In this document: positions 7,291-16,510 of the stretch, one piece after another
Position numbering within the stretch: position 1 is the first letter of the stretch
Layout: each line of letters starts with the position of its first letter
DNA from: Tessaracoccus oleiagri
GTDB lineage: Bacteria > Actinomycetota > Actinomycetes > Propionibacteriales > Propionibacteriaceae
Length of the DNA stretch: 64,000 nt
Assembly (NCBI RefSeq): GCF_900103275.1
Contig: NZ_FNGP01000003.1
Span: 1-64,000 of the forward strand
Direction: 5' to 3'
The notes under the pieces: model-generated
The model's database searches: none
The model's input: only the letters and a program-made list of their open reading frames with translations
What the model was told of the DNA's origin: nothing
Translations under genes and position numbers: made by a program

Positions 7291-9668
7291 CCCCGATCGA
7301 CGAAGACCCGCGTCCACGACTGCTCGTCCTCGGGGCCTCACGCCTGCAGAGCCCCGCACTCGTGAAGGGCCGGGAACTGGGCTACCGGGTGGGCGTCGTG
7401 GACCGCGACCCCGACGCCGTGGGGATCGCGCTCGCGGATGACTTCTTCGAGATCAGCACCACCGATGTCGACGCCATCGTGGAAGCGGCACGCGGCTACC
7501 GACCGGCCGGGGTGCTGACCCTCGGCACCGACATGCCCATGCGCGGCGTCGCCGGCGTGGCCGATGCGCTCGGCCTTGTGGGCCCATCGCCCGAGGCCAC
7601 CCGAGCGGCCACCGACAAGGGCGAGATGGCCGAAGCGTTCGCACACGGGGGAGTGCCCGCGCCGCGCTTCGCGGTCGTTGCTTCGGCGGATGAGCTCGCA
7701 GGGGCGACCTCTGGCTGGGACCTGCCCTACATCCTCAAGCCCGTGGACAACGCCGGCAGCCGGGGCGTGGTGCTGGTCGAGACGAGCCAGGCGGCGGCGG
7801 AGGCGTTCCGGTACAGCCATGCGGCGAGCCGCAGCGGTCGGGTGATCGCCCAGGAATACCTGCGGGGCCGCGAGGTCAGCGTCGAGGGCTTCCTCCTCGG
7901 TGACGAACTGCACGTCGTCACCATCACGGACAAGCTCACCTCCGCCGCACCGCACTTCGTCGAGATGGGGCACTCCCAGCCCTCCTCGCTCCCGGATTCG
8001 GACCAAGCGGCGATCCGCGCGCTGACGGCCGCGGCGGCCCGAGCACTCGGTGTCACCGACTGCGCCGTGCACGCCGAGATCATGCTGACCCTCGCCGGGC
8101 CGCGCATGATCGAGTTCGGGGCGCGGCTGGGGGGAGACTTCATCACCACGGACCTCGTCCCGCTCTCCACGGGCGTCGACATGGTCACGGCGCTCATCGA
8201 CCTCTCCTGCGGACATCGGCCCGACCTCACGCCCACCCGATCCGCCGCGAGCGCCATCCGGTTCCTGACCGCCAGTGACCCGGGGCCCGACGTGGACGCC
8301 GCCGTCGAGACGGCACGTCACCTCGAAGGCGTGGCCGACGTGCACGTGCTCCAAGGGGGCTGCGCCTCGGCCGTGCACAGCAGCGCGGACCGCGCGGGCC
8401 AGGTCATCGCCGTCGGCGACACGCCCGACGCGGCGATCGCCACCTGTGAGACCGTGCTCGGGCTGATCCGGGGCGAGAAGCCGCGCAGCATCCTCGTCCT
8501 CGGGGCGGGCAGGGGCCAGGTCGGCCTCATCCGGGCCGCGAAGCAGATCGGGGCGCGGGTGCTCGTCGCCTCCCTCCCCTCGACGACTGCGCCCGGCATC
8601 CCGCTGGCTGATGCCGTGCTGCACGTCGACATCACCGACGTCGAGGGCATCGAACGGATCGCGCGTGAGGAAGGCGTGGACGCCATCGCGACGAGCTGCG
8701 CCGACACCGGGTTGCCCGCGCTCGGTCGCGCCTGCGACGCGCTGGGCCTGCCCGGGCTCTCGGAGCAGGCAGCGCTGATCTGCGCGGACAAGAAGCTCAT
8801 GAAGGAGGCGTTCGCCGAGGGCGGCGTCCGGAGCGCCCAATACGCCACCGTCCGCGACCTCGACGGGCTGAACGCCGCGCTCGAACGGCTCTCGCTGCCG
8901 GTGATCATCAAGGCCACCGACCTGCAGGGCAGCAAGGGCATCGTCATCATCCGGGATGCTGACGAACTCGAGAGCGGCTTCCGCCACGTCATGGAGGAGA
9001 CGACCCGCGACGAGGTGATCGTCGAGGAGTTCATTGAGGGCGTGGAGTTCGGAGCCCAGGCGCTGGTCCACGAGGGCCGGATCCTGTTCACGCTGCTCCA
9101 CAACGACGACGTGCACCTGGCCAAGACCGCCGTGCCGGTCCTGCACTCGGTGCCGATCGACCGCGACGAGGCATTCCGCCAGCGGGCCGAGGCGGAGATC
9201 GCCAGAGCGATCCGCGCCACCGGACTCGACAACTGCGCCGTCAACGTCGACCTCATCGCCCGCGGCGACGAGGTGTTCATCATCGAGCTCACCGGCCGGG
9301 TGGGCGCCAACGGACTCCCCGAAATGGTCTCTCGGCACTTCGGGATCGACTACTACGAAACCCTCGCACGGCTCGCGCTGGGGGAGTCGCCCGTCGGCCC
9401 GTGGGACGAGCCCGGTCAGCGGCCCGCCGTCGTCGTGCGAATGGTGATCGAGCCTAACCTGCGCGGCGTGGTGCGGGGCATCGACGTCAACCGCGACGCC
9501 GTACCCGAGGCGGAGTACCTGTTCTTCCGGCGCCCCGGTGACGAGATCGACGGCTTCGAGCACTCGGGCGACTGCGTCGGACAGATCACCGTCGCGGCCG
9601 ACACCTTGCCGGCCGCCAACGAACTCGCCCTGCGCGCCCGGCAGGCGATCACCATCGATTTGGAGTGA
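7287..9668 (+). CDS. Tandem ATP-grasp fusion protein
   Basis: A 793-residue protein made of two homologous halves, each a complete ATP-grasp ligase unit. Half 1 (about 1-400) has a nucleotide-fold start LLVLGASR, the P-loop ILKPVDNAGSRG near 149-160 and metal-site MIEFGARLGGDF near 274-285. Half 2 (about 402-793) has ILVLGAGRGQ, IIKATDLQGSKG near 540 and IIELTGRVGANG near 666. Both keep the ATP lysines, acidic metal ligands and arginine, so both may be active. ATP-grasp enzymes join a carboxylate to an amine or thiol through an acyl-phosphate. The GTG start at 7287 overlaps the priming-enzyme stop (GTGA) and follows GAGGGGGA. A sugar-amine acylation role is inferred from context only. CarB and PurK lack this context. 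Confidence 0.85.
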   Translation: MTPIDEDPRPRLLVLGASRLQSPALVKGRELGYRVGVVDRDPDAVGIALADDFFEISTTDVDAIVEAARGYRPAGVLTLGTDMPMRGVAGVADALGLVGPSPEATRAATDKGEMAEAFAHGGVPAPRFAVVASADELAGATSGWDLPYILKPVDNAGSRGVVLVETSQAAAEAFRYSHAASRSGRVIAQEYLRGREVSVEGFLLGDELHVVTITDKLTSAAPHFVEMGHSQPSSLPDSDQAAIRALTAAAARALGVTDCAVHAEIMLTLAGPRMIEFGARLGGDFITTDLVPLSTGVDMVTALIDLSCGHRPDLTPTRSAASAIRFLTASDPGPDVDAAVETARHLEGVADVHVLQGGCASAVHSSADRAGQVIAVGDTPDAAIATCETVLGLIRGEKPRSILVLGAGRGQVGLIRAAKQIGARVLVASLPSTTAPGIPLADAVLHVDITDVEGIERIAREEGVDAIATSCADTGLPALGRACDALGLPGLSEQAALICADKKLMKEAFAEGGVRSAQYATVRDLDGLNAALERLSLPVIIKATDLQGSKGIVIIRDADELESGFRHVMEETTRDEVIVEEFIEGVEFGAQALVHEGRILFTLLHNDDVHLAKTAVPVLHSVPIDRDEAFRQRAEAEIARAIRATGLDNCAVNVDLIARGDEVFIIELTGRVGANGLPEMVSRHFGIDYYETLARLALGESPVGPWDEPGQRPAVVVRMVIEPNLRGVVRGIDVNRDAVPEAEYLFFRRPGDEIDGFEHSGDCVGQITVAADTLPAANELALRARQAITIDLE

Positions 9669-10951
9669 GTGGCTTGAAGACGTTGCTGCTGTTCGCGAAC
9701 GCCTTTCCCTTCGGCTCCTGGGAGCCATACCTCGAGACGGAGTTGCCGTACCTCACGGACTTTGACGAGGTGCGAGTCTTCTCCCTCTCTGTGAGGGAGG
9801 ACCAAGCGCGGACTCGGCGGCCGGTCCGGCATCCTCATGCCACGGTCCACCCGCTCCGGTTTCGCTCGCGGCTCTTCTATCTGGTCGCCGCATTGAGGGT
9901 GTTGCTGGACGTCGAGCTGTACCGCGAGGTGCGGGTGCTGTGGAACCAGCGGCGGCTGAGCCCGGGGCGGCTGGTTCAGCTCTTCGTCTTCCTCAGCAGG
10001 TGCCATCACGAGGCACGGGCCATCACCTCCATGATCCGCAAGGAGAACCTCGTGGCCGCTGACGCCGACGTCGTGCTGTACTCCTATCGGCTCGCCTACC
10101 AGCCCTACCTCAGCGAGCTCGTCGCCCGATCGCTCGCGCCGCGCCGCAGCGTTCGCGTGGCACGGGCGCATCGCGCCGACCTGTACGAGGAACTGGCGCC
10201 CAACGGCTACATACCCATGCGAAAGCGCACCCTGGACTCACTGGACGACATCATCCTGATTGCCAAGCACGGGTACGACTACTTGGCTTCGCGCTTTCCG
10301 GAAGCCCTGGACCGCATGCGCATCTCTTACCTCGGGAGCATCGATCGCGGGGTCGGACCTTCGCCTGCAGACCGGGAAACGCTGCGAATCCTCACATGCT
10401 CCAACGTGGTCCCTGTCAAGCGCCTCGATCGGTTGGTGGACGCACTGGCACTGATCAGTGACATCTCAGTCTCCTGGACGCACTTTGGGGATGGCCCGCT
10501 CATGGATGGCTTGCGCGACTCGGTGAAGTCTCTCCCGGGCAACGTGGAGGTACACCTTCCCGGAGCAGTGACCAACGTGGCGCTCCTTGAGCATTACGCC
10601 ACGACGCCGTACCACGTCCTGGTCAACGTCAGCGAGTCCGAAGGCATCCCGGTGTCAATGATGGAGGCCAACTCGTTCGGCATACCGATCATCGCCACCG
10701 ATGTCGGGGGCGTTGGTGAGATCGTGGAGACGGGCGTCAACGGGATTCTGTTGGCCAGCGAACCCTCTTTCGACGAGTTGGCGGACGCAATCCGCAAGAT
10801 CGCAGAGATGGACTACGAAGACTATGCCTCACTGCGCAGTGGCGCGCGTCGCGTCTGGCGAGCGAAATTCGACGCAGCGACGAACTACCCGCGGTTCGGA
10901 CGCGAACTACTTGAAACATTGAATGCCGCGTCAACCTCGGTGGACAGCTGA
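9665..10951 (+). CDS. Glycosyltransferase family 4 (GT-B)
   Basis: About 428 residues. The start FANAFPFGSWEPYLE and the C-terminal GT4 signature SESEGIPVSMMEANSFGIPII support a GT-B retaining glycosyltransferase, acting on a lipid-linked intermediate at the cytoplasmic membrane. The GTG at 9665 overlaps the ATP-grasp stop as GTGA, and an in-frame TTG lies 9 nt later. It is the last gene of the plus-strand operon. Its 3' end overlaps the convergent gene ending at 10931 by 21 nt. Sugar specificity is unknown. Confidence 0.9.
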   Translation: MSGLKTLLLFANAFPFGSWEPYLETELPYLTDFDEVRVFSLSVREDQARTRRPVRHPHATVHPLRFRSRLFYLVAALRVLLDVELYREVRVLWNQRRLSPGRLVQLFVFLSRCHHEARAITSMIRKENLVAADADVVLYSYRLAYQPYLSELVARSLAPRRSVRVARAHRADLYEELAPNGYIPMRKRTLDSLDDIILIAKHGYDYLASRFPEALDRMRISYLGSIDRGVGPSPADRETLRILTCSNVVPVKRLDRLVDALALISDISVSWTHFGDGPLMDGLRDSVKSLPGNVEVHLPGAVTNVALLEHYATTPYHVLVNVSESEGIPVSMMEANSFGIPIIATDVGGVGEIVETGVNGILLASEPSFDELADAIRKIAEMDYEDYASLRSGARRVWRAKFDAATNYPRFGRELLETLNAASTSVDS

Positions 10952-12031
10952 CACGAGCAGTTGGCTGCTGTGGGCGGAGTCGAAAGCCGTGCCCACCAAC
11001 GGGTTGACTCCCGCCGGGCGAATGTGGGTCTGGAGAACCGACAGCACTTCGTCGGCCCAAACCTCGGCTCCTGCCTCGAGCGGTAGAAAGCGCACGGTGC
11101 CGGCGGCGTCGACCTCATCAGTGACCGCGGTGGAGACAATACTCGGCAGCCCTGCTGCCTGCGCCTCCAGCACCGTGAATGGCAGGCCTTCGAAGAATGA
11201 GGGCAGGAGTGACACGTCGGAAGCCTGCAGCTTGACTGCCACATCCGGGATCATGCCCAGGAACCGCGTGTGCTCACGAAGCCCGAGCCGATCGACCTGC
11301 TCCTCGATCCCGGCGCGCAGTGAGCCGTCACCGATGTAGATGGCCACCGCTGGCTGGCCCCGCCGGATCAATTCGTTCAGCACCTGGACCGTGAATGCGT
11401 GGTTCTTCTCCTCCCCGAACCGTGCGACGTGGACGAGCGCGATCTGGTCGTCATCGATGCCGAGCTCTTCCCGGGCGCTCTCGCGGGTCGCCGGGTCGAA
11501 GGTGAACTCGCTCACGTCGAACGCATTGGGGATGAAGGTGTAGGGCCGGTTGCCGAACAGCCACTTCGCCGCCGGACGCGCACAGGCGAATCGTCGGTTG
11601 GCGAATAGAGGGACGAGCGGGCGCTGGATCCGGTGCAGCGTGCCTGTGAGGCGTGAGCCCATGTTCCTGCTCGAGTGGCTGTGCAGGATCCGATAAGGGA
11701 CTCCGGAGAGCTTCGCCAAGATCAGGGGTTCAATCGAATTCACCACGGTCTGGTTGAGCCAGATCGCTTCGAACTCATTGGACCGGAACAGGGCGCGCAG
11801 ATCCCGCAGGTACCTGATCGGGTTCGTCCCTCGCGGCGTGATGTCGACCACATGTCCGCCGAGGTCACTGATCTCATCGCGGTAGGCGATGGCTTGGTCA
11901 GCCAGGAACCAGCAGTCGTACTGGCCCCTGAGCGCTTTGAAGGTGTTCATGATGAACGCCTCCTTGCCGCCCCTGTTCGCGGTCATGCCTCCAAACAACA
12001 GCTTGGGCCTCGGCGACCCTGTCGGCGTCAT
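10931..12031 (-). CDS. Glycosyltransferase family 4 (GT-B)
   Basis: 366 residues. The N-terminal half starts KLLFGGMTANRGGKEAF, a pattern common in capsule and EPS family-4 transferases. The C-terminal half has VHVARFGEEKNH and SFFEGLPFTVLEAQAAGLP with the E-x7-E pair. The ATG at 12031 overlaps the flippase stop as ATGA, which decides the start over the much longer open frame. It is translated after wzx on the same minus-strand transcript and probably adds a sugar of the repeat unit before flipping. Substrate is unknown. Confidence 0.9.
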   Translation of the reverse strand: MTPTGSPRPKLLFGGMTANRGGKEAFIMNTFKALRGQYDCWFLADQAIAYRDEISDLGGHVVDITPRGTNPIRYLRDLRALFRSNEFEAIWLNQTVVNSIEPLILAKLSGVPYRILHSHSSRNMGSRLTGTLHRIQRPLVPLFANRRFACARPAAKWLFGNRPYTFIPNAFDVSEFTFDPATRESAREELGIDDDQIALVHVARFGEEKNHAFTVQVLNELIRRGQPAVAIYIGDGSLRAGIEEQVDRLGLREHTRFLGMIPDVAVKLQASDVSLLPSFFEGLPFTVLEAQAAGLPSIVSTAVTDEVDAAGTVRFLPLEAGAEVWADEVLSVLQTHIRPAGVNPLVGTAFDSAHSSQLLVSAVHRG

Positions 12032-13443
12032 GACGACCTCGCTGTTCGCTGTCGGAAATAGGCGCGCAGGGGATCGCGGAAGCGATGCCACAAGGCTGCG
12101 AAGATGACGATGCCGGCGACTGTACCGACGAACACGTTGATCGGGGTGCTTGCCTGGAAGTAAAGGACCGTCGCCCCGACCGGGAGCAGCAGACCCAGGC
12201 CGGCCAGGGCGTGATTGAAGCGATAGCCGATCTTCGTCTCGAGGATCCAGTGGAGGGTCAGGGTACCGAAGAGGAAGGCAAGCGCCATGGAGAGGTTGGC
12301 CCCCTGCATCCCCAGCCAACCGATCAGCGGATAGACGCCTGCGACGTTGACCACCAGCGCCACCACCGTTCCCCAGATGATCGCCCGGCTGTCCTTGATC
12401 GCGTAGAAGATGTTCACGACGAAGTTGAAGTAGCCGCTGAAGACGCCAGCGATCAGTGTCGTGGGCACCACCCACAGCGCCCGTTCGTAAGCATCGTCGA
12501 CGAGGAAGGGGAAGGCGAGCTTGACCCACGGCAGGACGAGAGCGACCGCTCCGCACAGCGCGACGAAGTAGACCGTCGATGCGCGCCCGAAGAACCGACC
12601 ATCCGAGGAACTGCGGCCGAAGGCGATGTCCTGCCAGGCGAAGCTCATCGCGTGCAGCACGAGCGCCAGGATGGAACCCCAACGCATCGCCACGGCGAAG
12701 AGCCCGTTCTCCTGCAGCGTCAGCACCTGGCTGATCACCACGCGGTTGAACGAGTAGACGAACCAGAAAATGACTGCGTTGATGCCGATCGGGATCGCAT
12801 AGCGAACCATCGACCAGACCGAACGACGCGAGATCGAGGCGAAGTCCGAGCGCTTCAGGCGACGAATGATGCCGACGCGCGCCTCCAGATAGAGCACCTG
12901 GGCCAGGAACCCGGCGATTCCAGCGATGTACATGGCAGAGAAATCCCAGCCGAACCCGACCAGGAGCACGATGTTCACGAGCGCGACCACGACGGCGGCG
13001 ATGACACCGCCCATCGCGAACTCGAGGTTGCGCCGGTAGCCGCGGCAGACGTAAAGCGCGAAGTAGCTTACGCTCACCATCAGTCCGTATGCGGCGATCA
13101 GCCAGAAGTACTGGAAGTCCCCGACGAGCCAGACCACCAGCGCGACCGAGAGATAGCAGACGACCGATCCGCTGAAGACCACAAGCCCGCCGGCGATGGG
13201 CCGAGCCTTCTCGTCCTCGCCCTCGTGGTCGTACATGTGCCGCAGGACGACCACCCAGATGTTCATGAAGACGCCCTCGTACACGATGGTTAGGTACGCG
13301 AGGCTGAGGTCGTAGTAACCCATGTCGTGAGGCGGGATGTACGCCGTCAGGATGGGGAGCATAAGAAACCCGACAGCCCTGGAAAGGACGCTGCCGAGTA
13401 CGAAGATTCCCGAGTTCTTCAGGAACGACCAGATTGTCTTCAT
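12028..13443 (-). CDS. Wzx-like lipid-linked oligosaccharide flippase
   Basis: 471 residues with about 12-14 transmembrane helices, of the MOP (polysaccharide exporter/MATE) superfamily. The start FLKNSGIFVLGSVLSRAVGF is the usual amphipathic first segment of Wzx proteins. Such proteins move undecaprenyl-PP-linked repeat units across the membrane for polymerisation. I chose the ATG at 13443; the longer open frame would run into the upstream non-coding region. It overlaps the downstream glycosyltransferase by 4 nt and is divergent from the putative polymerase across 156 nt. Confidence 0.87.
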   Translation of the reverse strand: MKTIWSFLKNSGIFVLGSVLSRAVGFLMLPILTAYIPPHDMGYYDLSLAYLTIVYEGVFMNIWVVVLRHMYDHEGEDEKARPIAGGLVVFSGSVVCYLSVALVVWLVGDFQYFWLIAAYGLMVSVSYFALYVCRGYRRNLEFAMGGVIAAVVVALVNIVLLVGFGWDFSAMYIAGIAGFLAQVLYLEARVGIIRRLKRSDFASISRRSVWSMVRYAIPIGINAVIFWFVYSFNRVVISQVLTLQENGLFAVAMRWGSILALVLHAMSFAWQDIAFGRSSSDGRFFGRASTVYFVALCGAVALVLPWVKLAFPFLVDDAYERALWVVPTTLIAGVFSGYFNFVVNIFYAIKDSRAIIWGTVVALVVNVAGVYPLIGWLGMQGANLSMALAFLFGTLTLHWILETKIGYRFNHALAGLGLLLPVGATVLYFQASTPINVFVGTVAGIVIFAALWHRFRDPLRAYFRQRTARSS

Positions 13444-13470
13444 GCGTATTTCGTGCGAGGGGAGGGCCTT

Positions 13471-13502
13471 GGCCCGGACCCGATCATGATAGGGCCCGGG
13501 CC
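13471..13502. promoter_or_regulatory. Inverted repeat in the wzx-wzy divergent region
   Basis: Two 11-nt arms (13471-13481 and 13492-13502, GGCCCGG and CCGGGCC with one internal mismatch) flank a 10-nt AT-richer spacer. It lies 27 nt upstream of the wzx start, so it could be an operator or a leader hairpin. No regulator is identified. Confidence 0.35.
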
Positions 13503-13599
13503 GACGGACTCCCAACCGCGCAGCATGCATGGCACGTGCGTCGACTGTGACACAATTTGACGGATTGGCTCGTTCGTAGGGGCGGTCGGCGGAGGTGAA

Positions 13600-15057
13600 A
13601 TGCTGATCTGGGTGGTCTCCAACGTCGTGTTGGCGACCCTGCTCACCGCCTCCGGTGCCTGGGGACTTTGGGGTGTCGTCGTTCTCCTTTGGGCCAACGG
13701 CTTCATCTTTGCGGTGACCCGAGTGAGGGAGCGCACGTTCCTCGCGGCGTTCCTGGTGACGTTCTTCCTCTTCCTCATGACTCGCGACACCTTGGAGCGC
13801 GTCTTCCACTACGCCCCGCCCACGGCTACCCCCGAAGCGCATGCGAGTGTCTCAGCGATGCTGATCGCGGCGTTGCTGGGCGTGATGGGTGGCTACTTTG
13901 CACTGAGTCTTCGCCGACGCGGTTCGCCCGCGCCCAGACGACTCGCTCCGGCCCGTGTTGATGGGCCTTGGGGTGCGGACCGGATCGGTCGCCTCGCGCT
14001 CGTAGCGTTCTACGTGTCACTGCCGGGAGCTTTCTACAACGTCGTCAGCAACATCATGTTCGTCCGCGGTTCCTCGTACGCCGCGACGTACACCGACGAC
14101 TTCGTACAGGCCCAGAGCGGACTACTGGCGACACTTGGTCAGTACTCGTCCGAGTTCGCATTCGTTGCGTTCGTGATCTACCTGGCGACACTTCCGAGCT
14201 TCCGTGCCGCGCGACTTCCGCTCGCACTCTGGGTCGGCTACGTCGGTCTGTTCCTGTTCACAGGGCGCCGTCGCGAGGTGGCCGTGTTCCTGCTCTTCGT
14301 GCTCTGCTACGCCATCATTCGGTCTCGCGTGACATCGGACGAGCCTTGGCTGACACGGGCCCGCATCCGGGTCGGTGCCATCGCCGTGCCGGTACTTCTG
14401 GTCATCTTCGCGGGCCTTGAGGCATGGCGGGGCGTCGGATCCACCCGCGGCGGATTCTCGCTGGCGGCGATTCCCGAGTTCTTCTACGGGCAGGGCATCA
14501 GCGTCAAGGTCTTGGAAAACGTCGCCACGCACAGGTCTCTGCTTCCAGATCAGATCTATCTATTCGAGTTCGCCCAGCGCGGGATAATCCCACGGATACT
14601 CGGCAATCCCGTCCTCCAAGGCAATTCTCCAGAACGAGCGCTTGAAGGCGGGTCGCTGTCGCACTCGCTCTCGTACGTCGTACTTGGGCCAGACCAATAT
14701 CTGGCTGGCATCACGACTGGCACGTCCTTTGTCGGCGAGGCATATGTCGATCTCGGCCTCTTGGGCGTCCTGCTCGTGTCGCTGCTGTATGGGCTGTTGA
14801 TCGCTTGGATGGACAAATTCGGCAGCGGCGGTGTCTGGATGAACGCGGCGCGGCTGCTTGTCGCCCAGAGCGTGCTTTGGGCTCCTCGCGGGTCGGCCAC
14901 TCAGTTCATCGGCGTGCTCATCGCGCCGAGCACGATCGCAGTGGTCAGCGGAATCCTGCTTCTGAACGGCGCATTACTGCGATATCAGCGGCGAAAAGAC
15001 GGCCGAGCGGGAAGCGCGGAGGCCAAACGCGCCATGCCAGAGGATGCGACTAGCTGA
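13600..15057 (+). CDS. Wzy-like O-antigen/polysaccharide polymerase
   Basis: 485 residues, almost entirely hydrophobic, with about 10-12 transmembrane segments and one larger external loop (about residues 285-370, containing FAQRGIIPRILGNP). This topology, with its position beside Wzx and glycosyltransferases, is the usual basis for calling Wzy; the family has little sequence conservation. The short SLLYGLLIAWMDKF segment before the last helices is typical of oligosaccharide repeat-unit polymerases. The ATG at 13600 follows GGAGGTGAA. It ends 8 nt inside the convergent HNH gene. Wzz and tyrosine-kinase genes are not in the window. Confidence 0.75.
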   Translation: MLIWVVSNVVLATLLTASGAWGLWGVVVLLWANGFIFAVTRVRERTFLAAFLVTFFLFLMTRDTLERVFHYAPPTATPEAHASVSAMLIAALLGVMGGYFALSLRRRGSPAPRRLAPARVDGPWGADRIGRLALVAFYVSLPGAFYNVVSNIMFVRGSSYAATYTDDFVQAQSGLLATLGQYSSEFAFVAFVIYLATLPSFRAARLPLALWVGYVGLFLFTGRRREVAVFLLFVLCYAIIRSRVTSDEPWLTRARIRVGAIAVPVLLVIFAGLEAWRGVGSTRGGFSLAAIPEFFYGQGISVKVLENVATHRSLLPDQIYLFEFAQRGIIPRILGNPVLQGNSPERALEGGSLSHSLSYVVLGPDQYLAGITTGTSFVGEAYVDLGLLGVLLVSLLYGLLIAWMDKFGSGGVWMNAARLLVAQSVLWAPRGSATQFIGVLIAPSTIAVVSGILLLNGALLRYQRRKDGRAGSAEAKRAMPEDATS

Positions 15058-16447
15058 GCACCTCAGTGCTGTCCACTGCAACCCTGTACCTGAATCCCAG
15101 CGGACTCCGCCAGACCATGACCCCGGGCTCCGGCTGCTCCAGCTGCCAATGGCCGGCCGTCTTGGCCCGATGCACCCGAGTCGTGAGCGGCGCCAAGTTG
15201 CCGACGCCGGTCTGGCCCGGCGGCCCCGCTGCTGTGAACGCGACCGTGTGGTCCAGCTCCAGTCTTCGACTGTTGTTGGTGCTGAACGGGAACGGCTCTG
15301 TGGGGAAGATCGACGTGATTGCTGCCCTCATCCGGTCGCTGGGCCGATAGCCGTTCTGCGACCTGAGCGTGGGCAGGTCGATCACCGGATGCACCCGGAC
15401 CGGGCGGTCCATCAGTAGCCAGCGAAGTGTCTCGGTGGTGACCGCGCCGGCCCGCTCGATCCGGGCCACCCCGCCGTCGGGCAGGCCGCTCGCGTCGATG
15501 TGCACGTGGAGCTCCACCGGGTGCCGCAGGGTTTCCAGCGGTTCGGTGATTCGGCCACACAGGCGGCCGAGGCAGCTGTCGTGGCCGGCTGGGTCCTCGT
15601 CGGGCAGCGGCAGGCGCGGGGCGCCGTGCGTCGCGGTGTGGAACCGCTCGCGGGCGATCTCGTCGGAGGGGTCGAAGTCTGGCGCGGGCACGAGCGGCTG
15701 CTGCGCCGCCTTCTGGAGGAGCGCCAGCGCGTAGGCCGGCTGGGCCAGGACGCCGAGGGCCTTCGACTCTCGGACGCTCAACAGGTCCTCGTCGCCCTCT
15801 ACCGAGGCGAGCACCTCGGCCATCCGGGACACGGCCGCCCTCAACAACTGGGCGTCCAGCACGTCGAGGTTTGCGTGCACGTCGACGGTGCCGTGGACGG
15901 CCTGCCGGATGAAGAAGTGGCGCCCGTCGAGGTTTGAGCGCTCCGCCTCGGCGGAGTCCAGCGGTGACTCGTCGATGATTATCTCGTCAAGCTTCTTGAA
16001 AGCGCCTGCCCATGAGAACTTGTGCTGAATCCTGAGCCACCGCTTCACGACGCGCTCGGCGACCTCTCGAGAGAGCTGCGAGCACTTGCCCGCCGCGCGG
16101 AGAGCACGGTCGACGTCGATCCGCAGCTCGTCGGCCGCGCGCCACAGCGACGGCAGCCCGTGCCGCAGGTGCAGGGACTCGACGATCATCGTCGTGGCCT
16201 TGCGTGTGGAGATCCCGAGCAGTGCGCCGACCTCCAGGGACAGGAACTCCGAGATCTTCGGCAACCCGAGGTCGCCGACGCTCACGCCGTGGTCGTGCAG
16301 CTCCGGGTGGAGCCCGTCGTCTTCCGGGAGGGTGTACTGCTCCGCCAGACCGACGAGGAAGCGCACCTCGTCCATGGCGGCGTCCCGCTTGCGACGGTTC
16401 GCGTCGCGGAGTTGCTCGGCGAGCTCGCGTGCTGGTGTGACTGACAT
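15050..16447 (-). CDS. DUF222 / HNH endonuclease domain protein (13E12-repeat family)
   Basis: 465 residues. The N-terminal two thirds is the helical DUF222 region. The C-terminus carries an HNH nuclease motif: LELDHTVAF, then NLAPLTTRVHRAKT. This family is often multicopy and polymorphic in actinobacteria; its function is uncertain, with mobile-DNA or toxin-like roles suggested. The ATG at 16447 is preceded 6 nt upstream by TATTGT (16454-16459), a leaderless-promoter pattern, which favours it over the in-frame GTG at 16453. It is convergent with wzy and marks the edge of the polysaccharide locus. Confidence 0.85.
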   Translation of the reverse strand: MSVTPARELAEQLRDANRRKRDAAMDEVRFLVGLAEQYTLPEDDGLHPELHDHGVSVGDLGLPKISEFLSLEVGALLGISTRKATTMIVESLHLRHGLPSLWRAADELRIDVDRALRAAGKCSQLSREVAERVVKRWLRIQHKFSWAGAFKKLDEIIIDESPLDSAEAERSNLDGRHFFIRQAVHGTVDVHANLDVLDAQLLRAAVSRMAEVLASVEGDEDLLSVRESKALGVLAQPAYALALLQKAAQQPLVPAPDFDPSDEIARERFHTATHGAPRLPLPDEDPAGHDSCLGRLCGRITEPLETLRHPVELHVHIDASGLPDGGVARIERAGAVTTETLRWLLMDRPVRVHPVIDLPTLRSQNGYRPSDRMRAAITSIFPTEPFPFSTNNSRRLELDHTVAFTAAGPPGQTGVGNLAPLTTRVHRAKTAGHWQLEQPEPGVMVWRSPLGFRYRVAVDSTEVLS

Positions 16448-16510
16448 GCCCACACAATAGAACGCACGTACGACAGTTTTCGTCGGCCGTGGAGTGACTC
16501 TGAGAATCTC

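Noticed and set aside
7338-9728. 796-codon minus-strand frame opposite the tandem ATP-grasp gene
   Set aside because: Low-complexity antisense reading of a gene with clear motifs in both halves; no RBS or family signature.
13443-13600. JUMPstart/ops-type element in the polysaccharide locus
   Set aside because: No GGCGGTAG-type motif is seen; only an imperfect inverted repeat is present.
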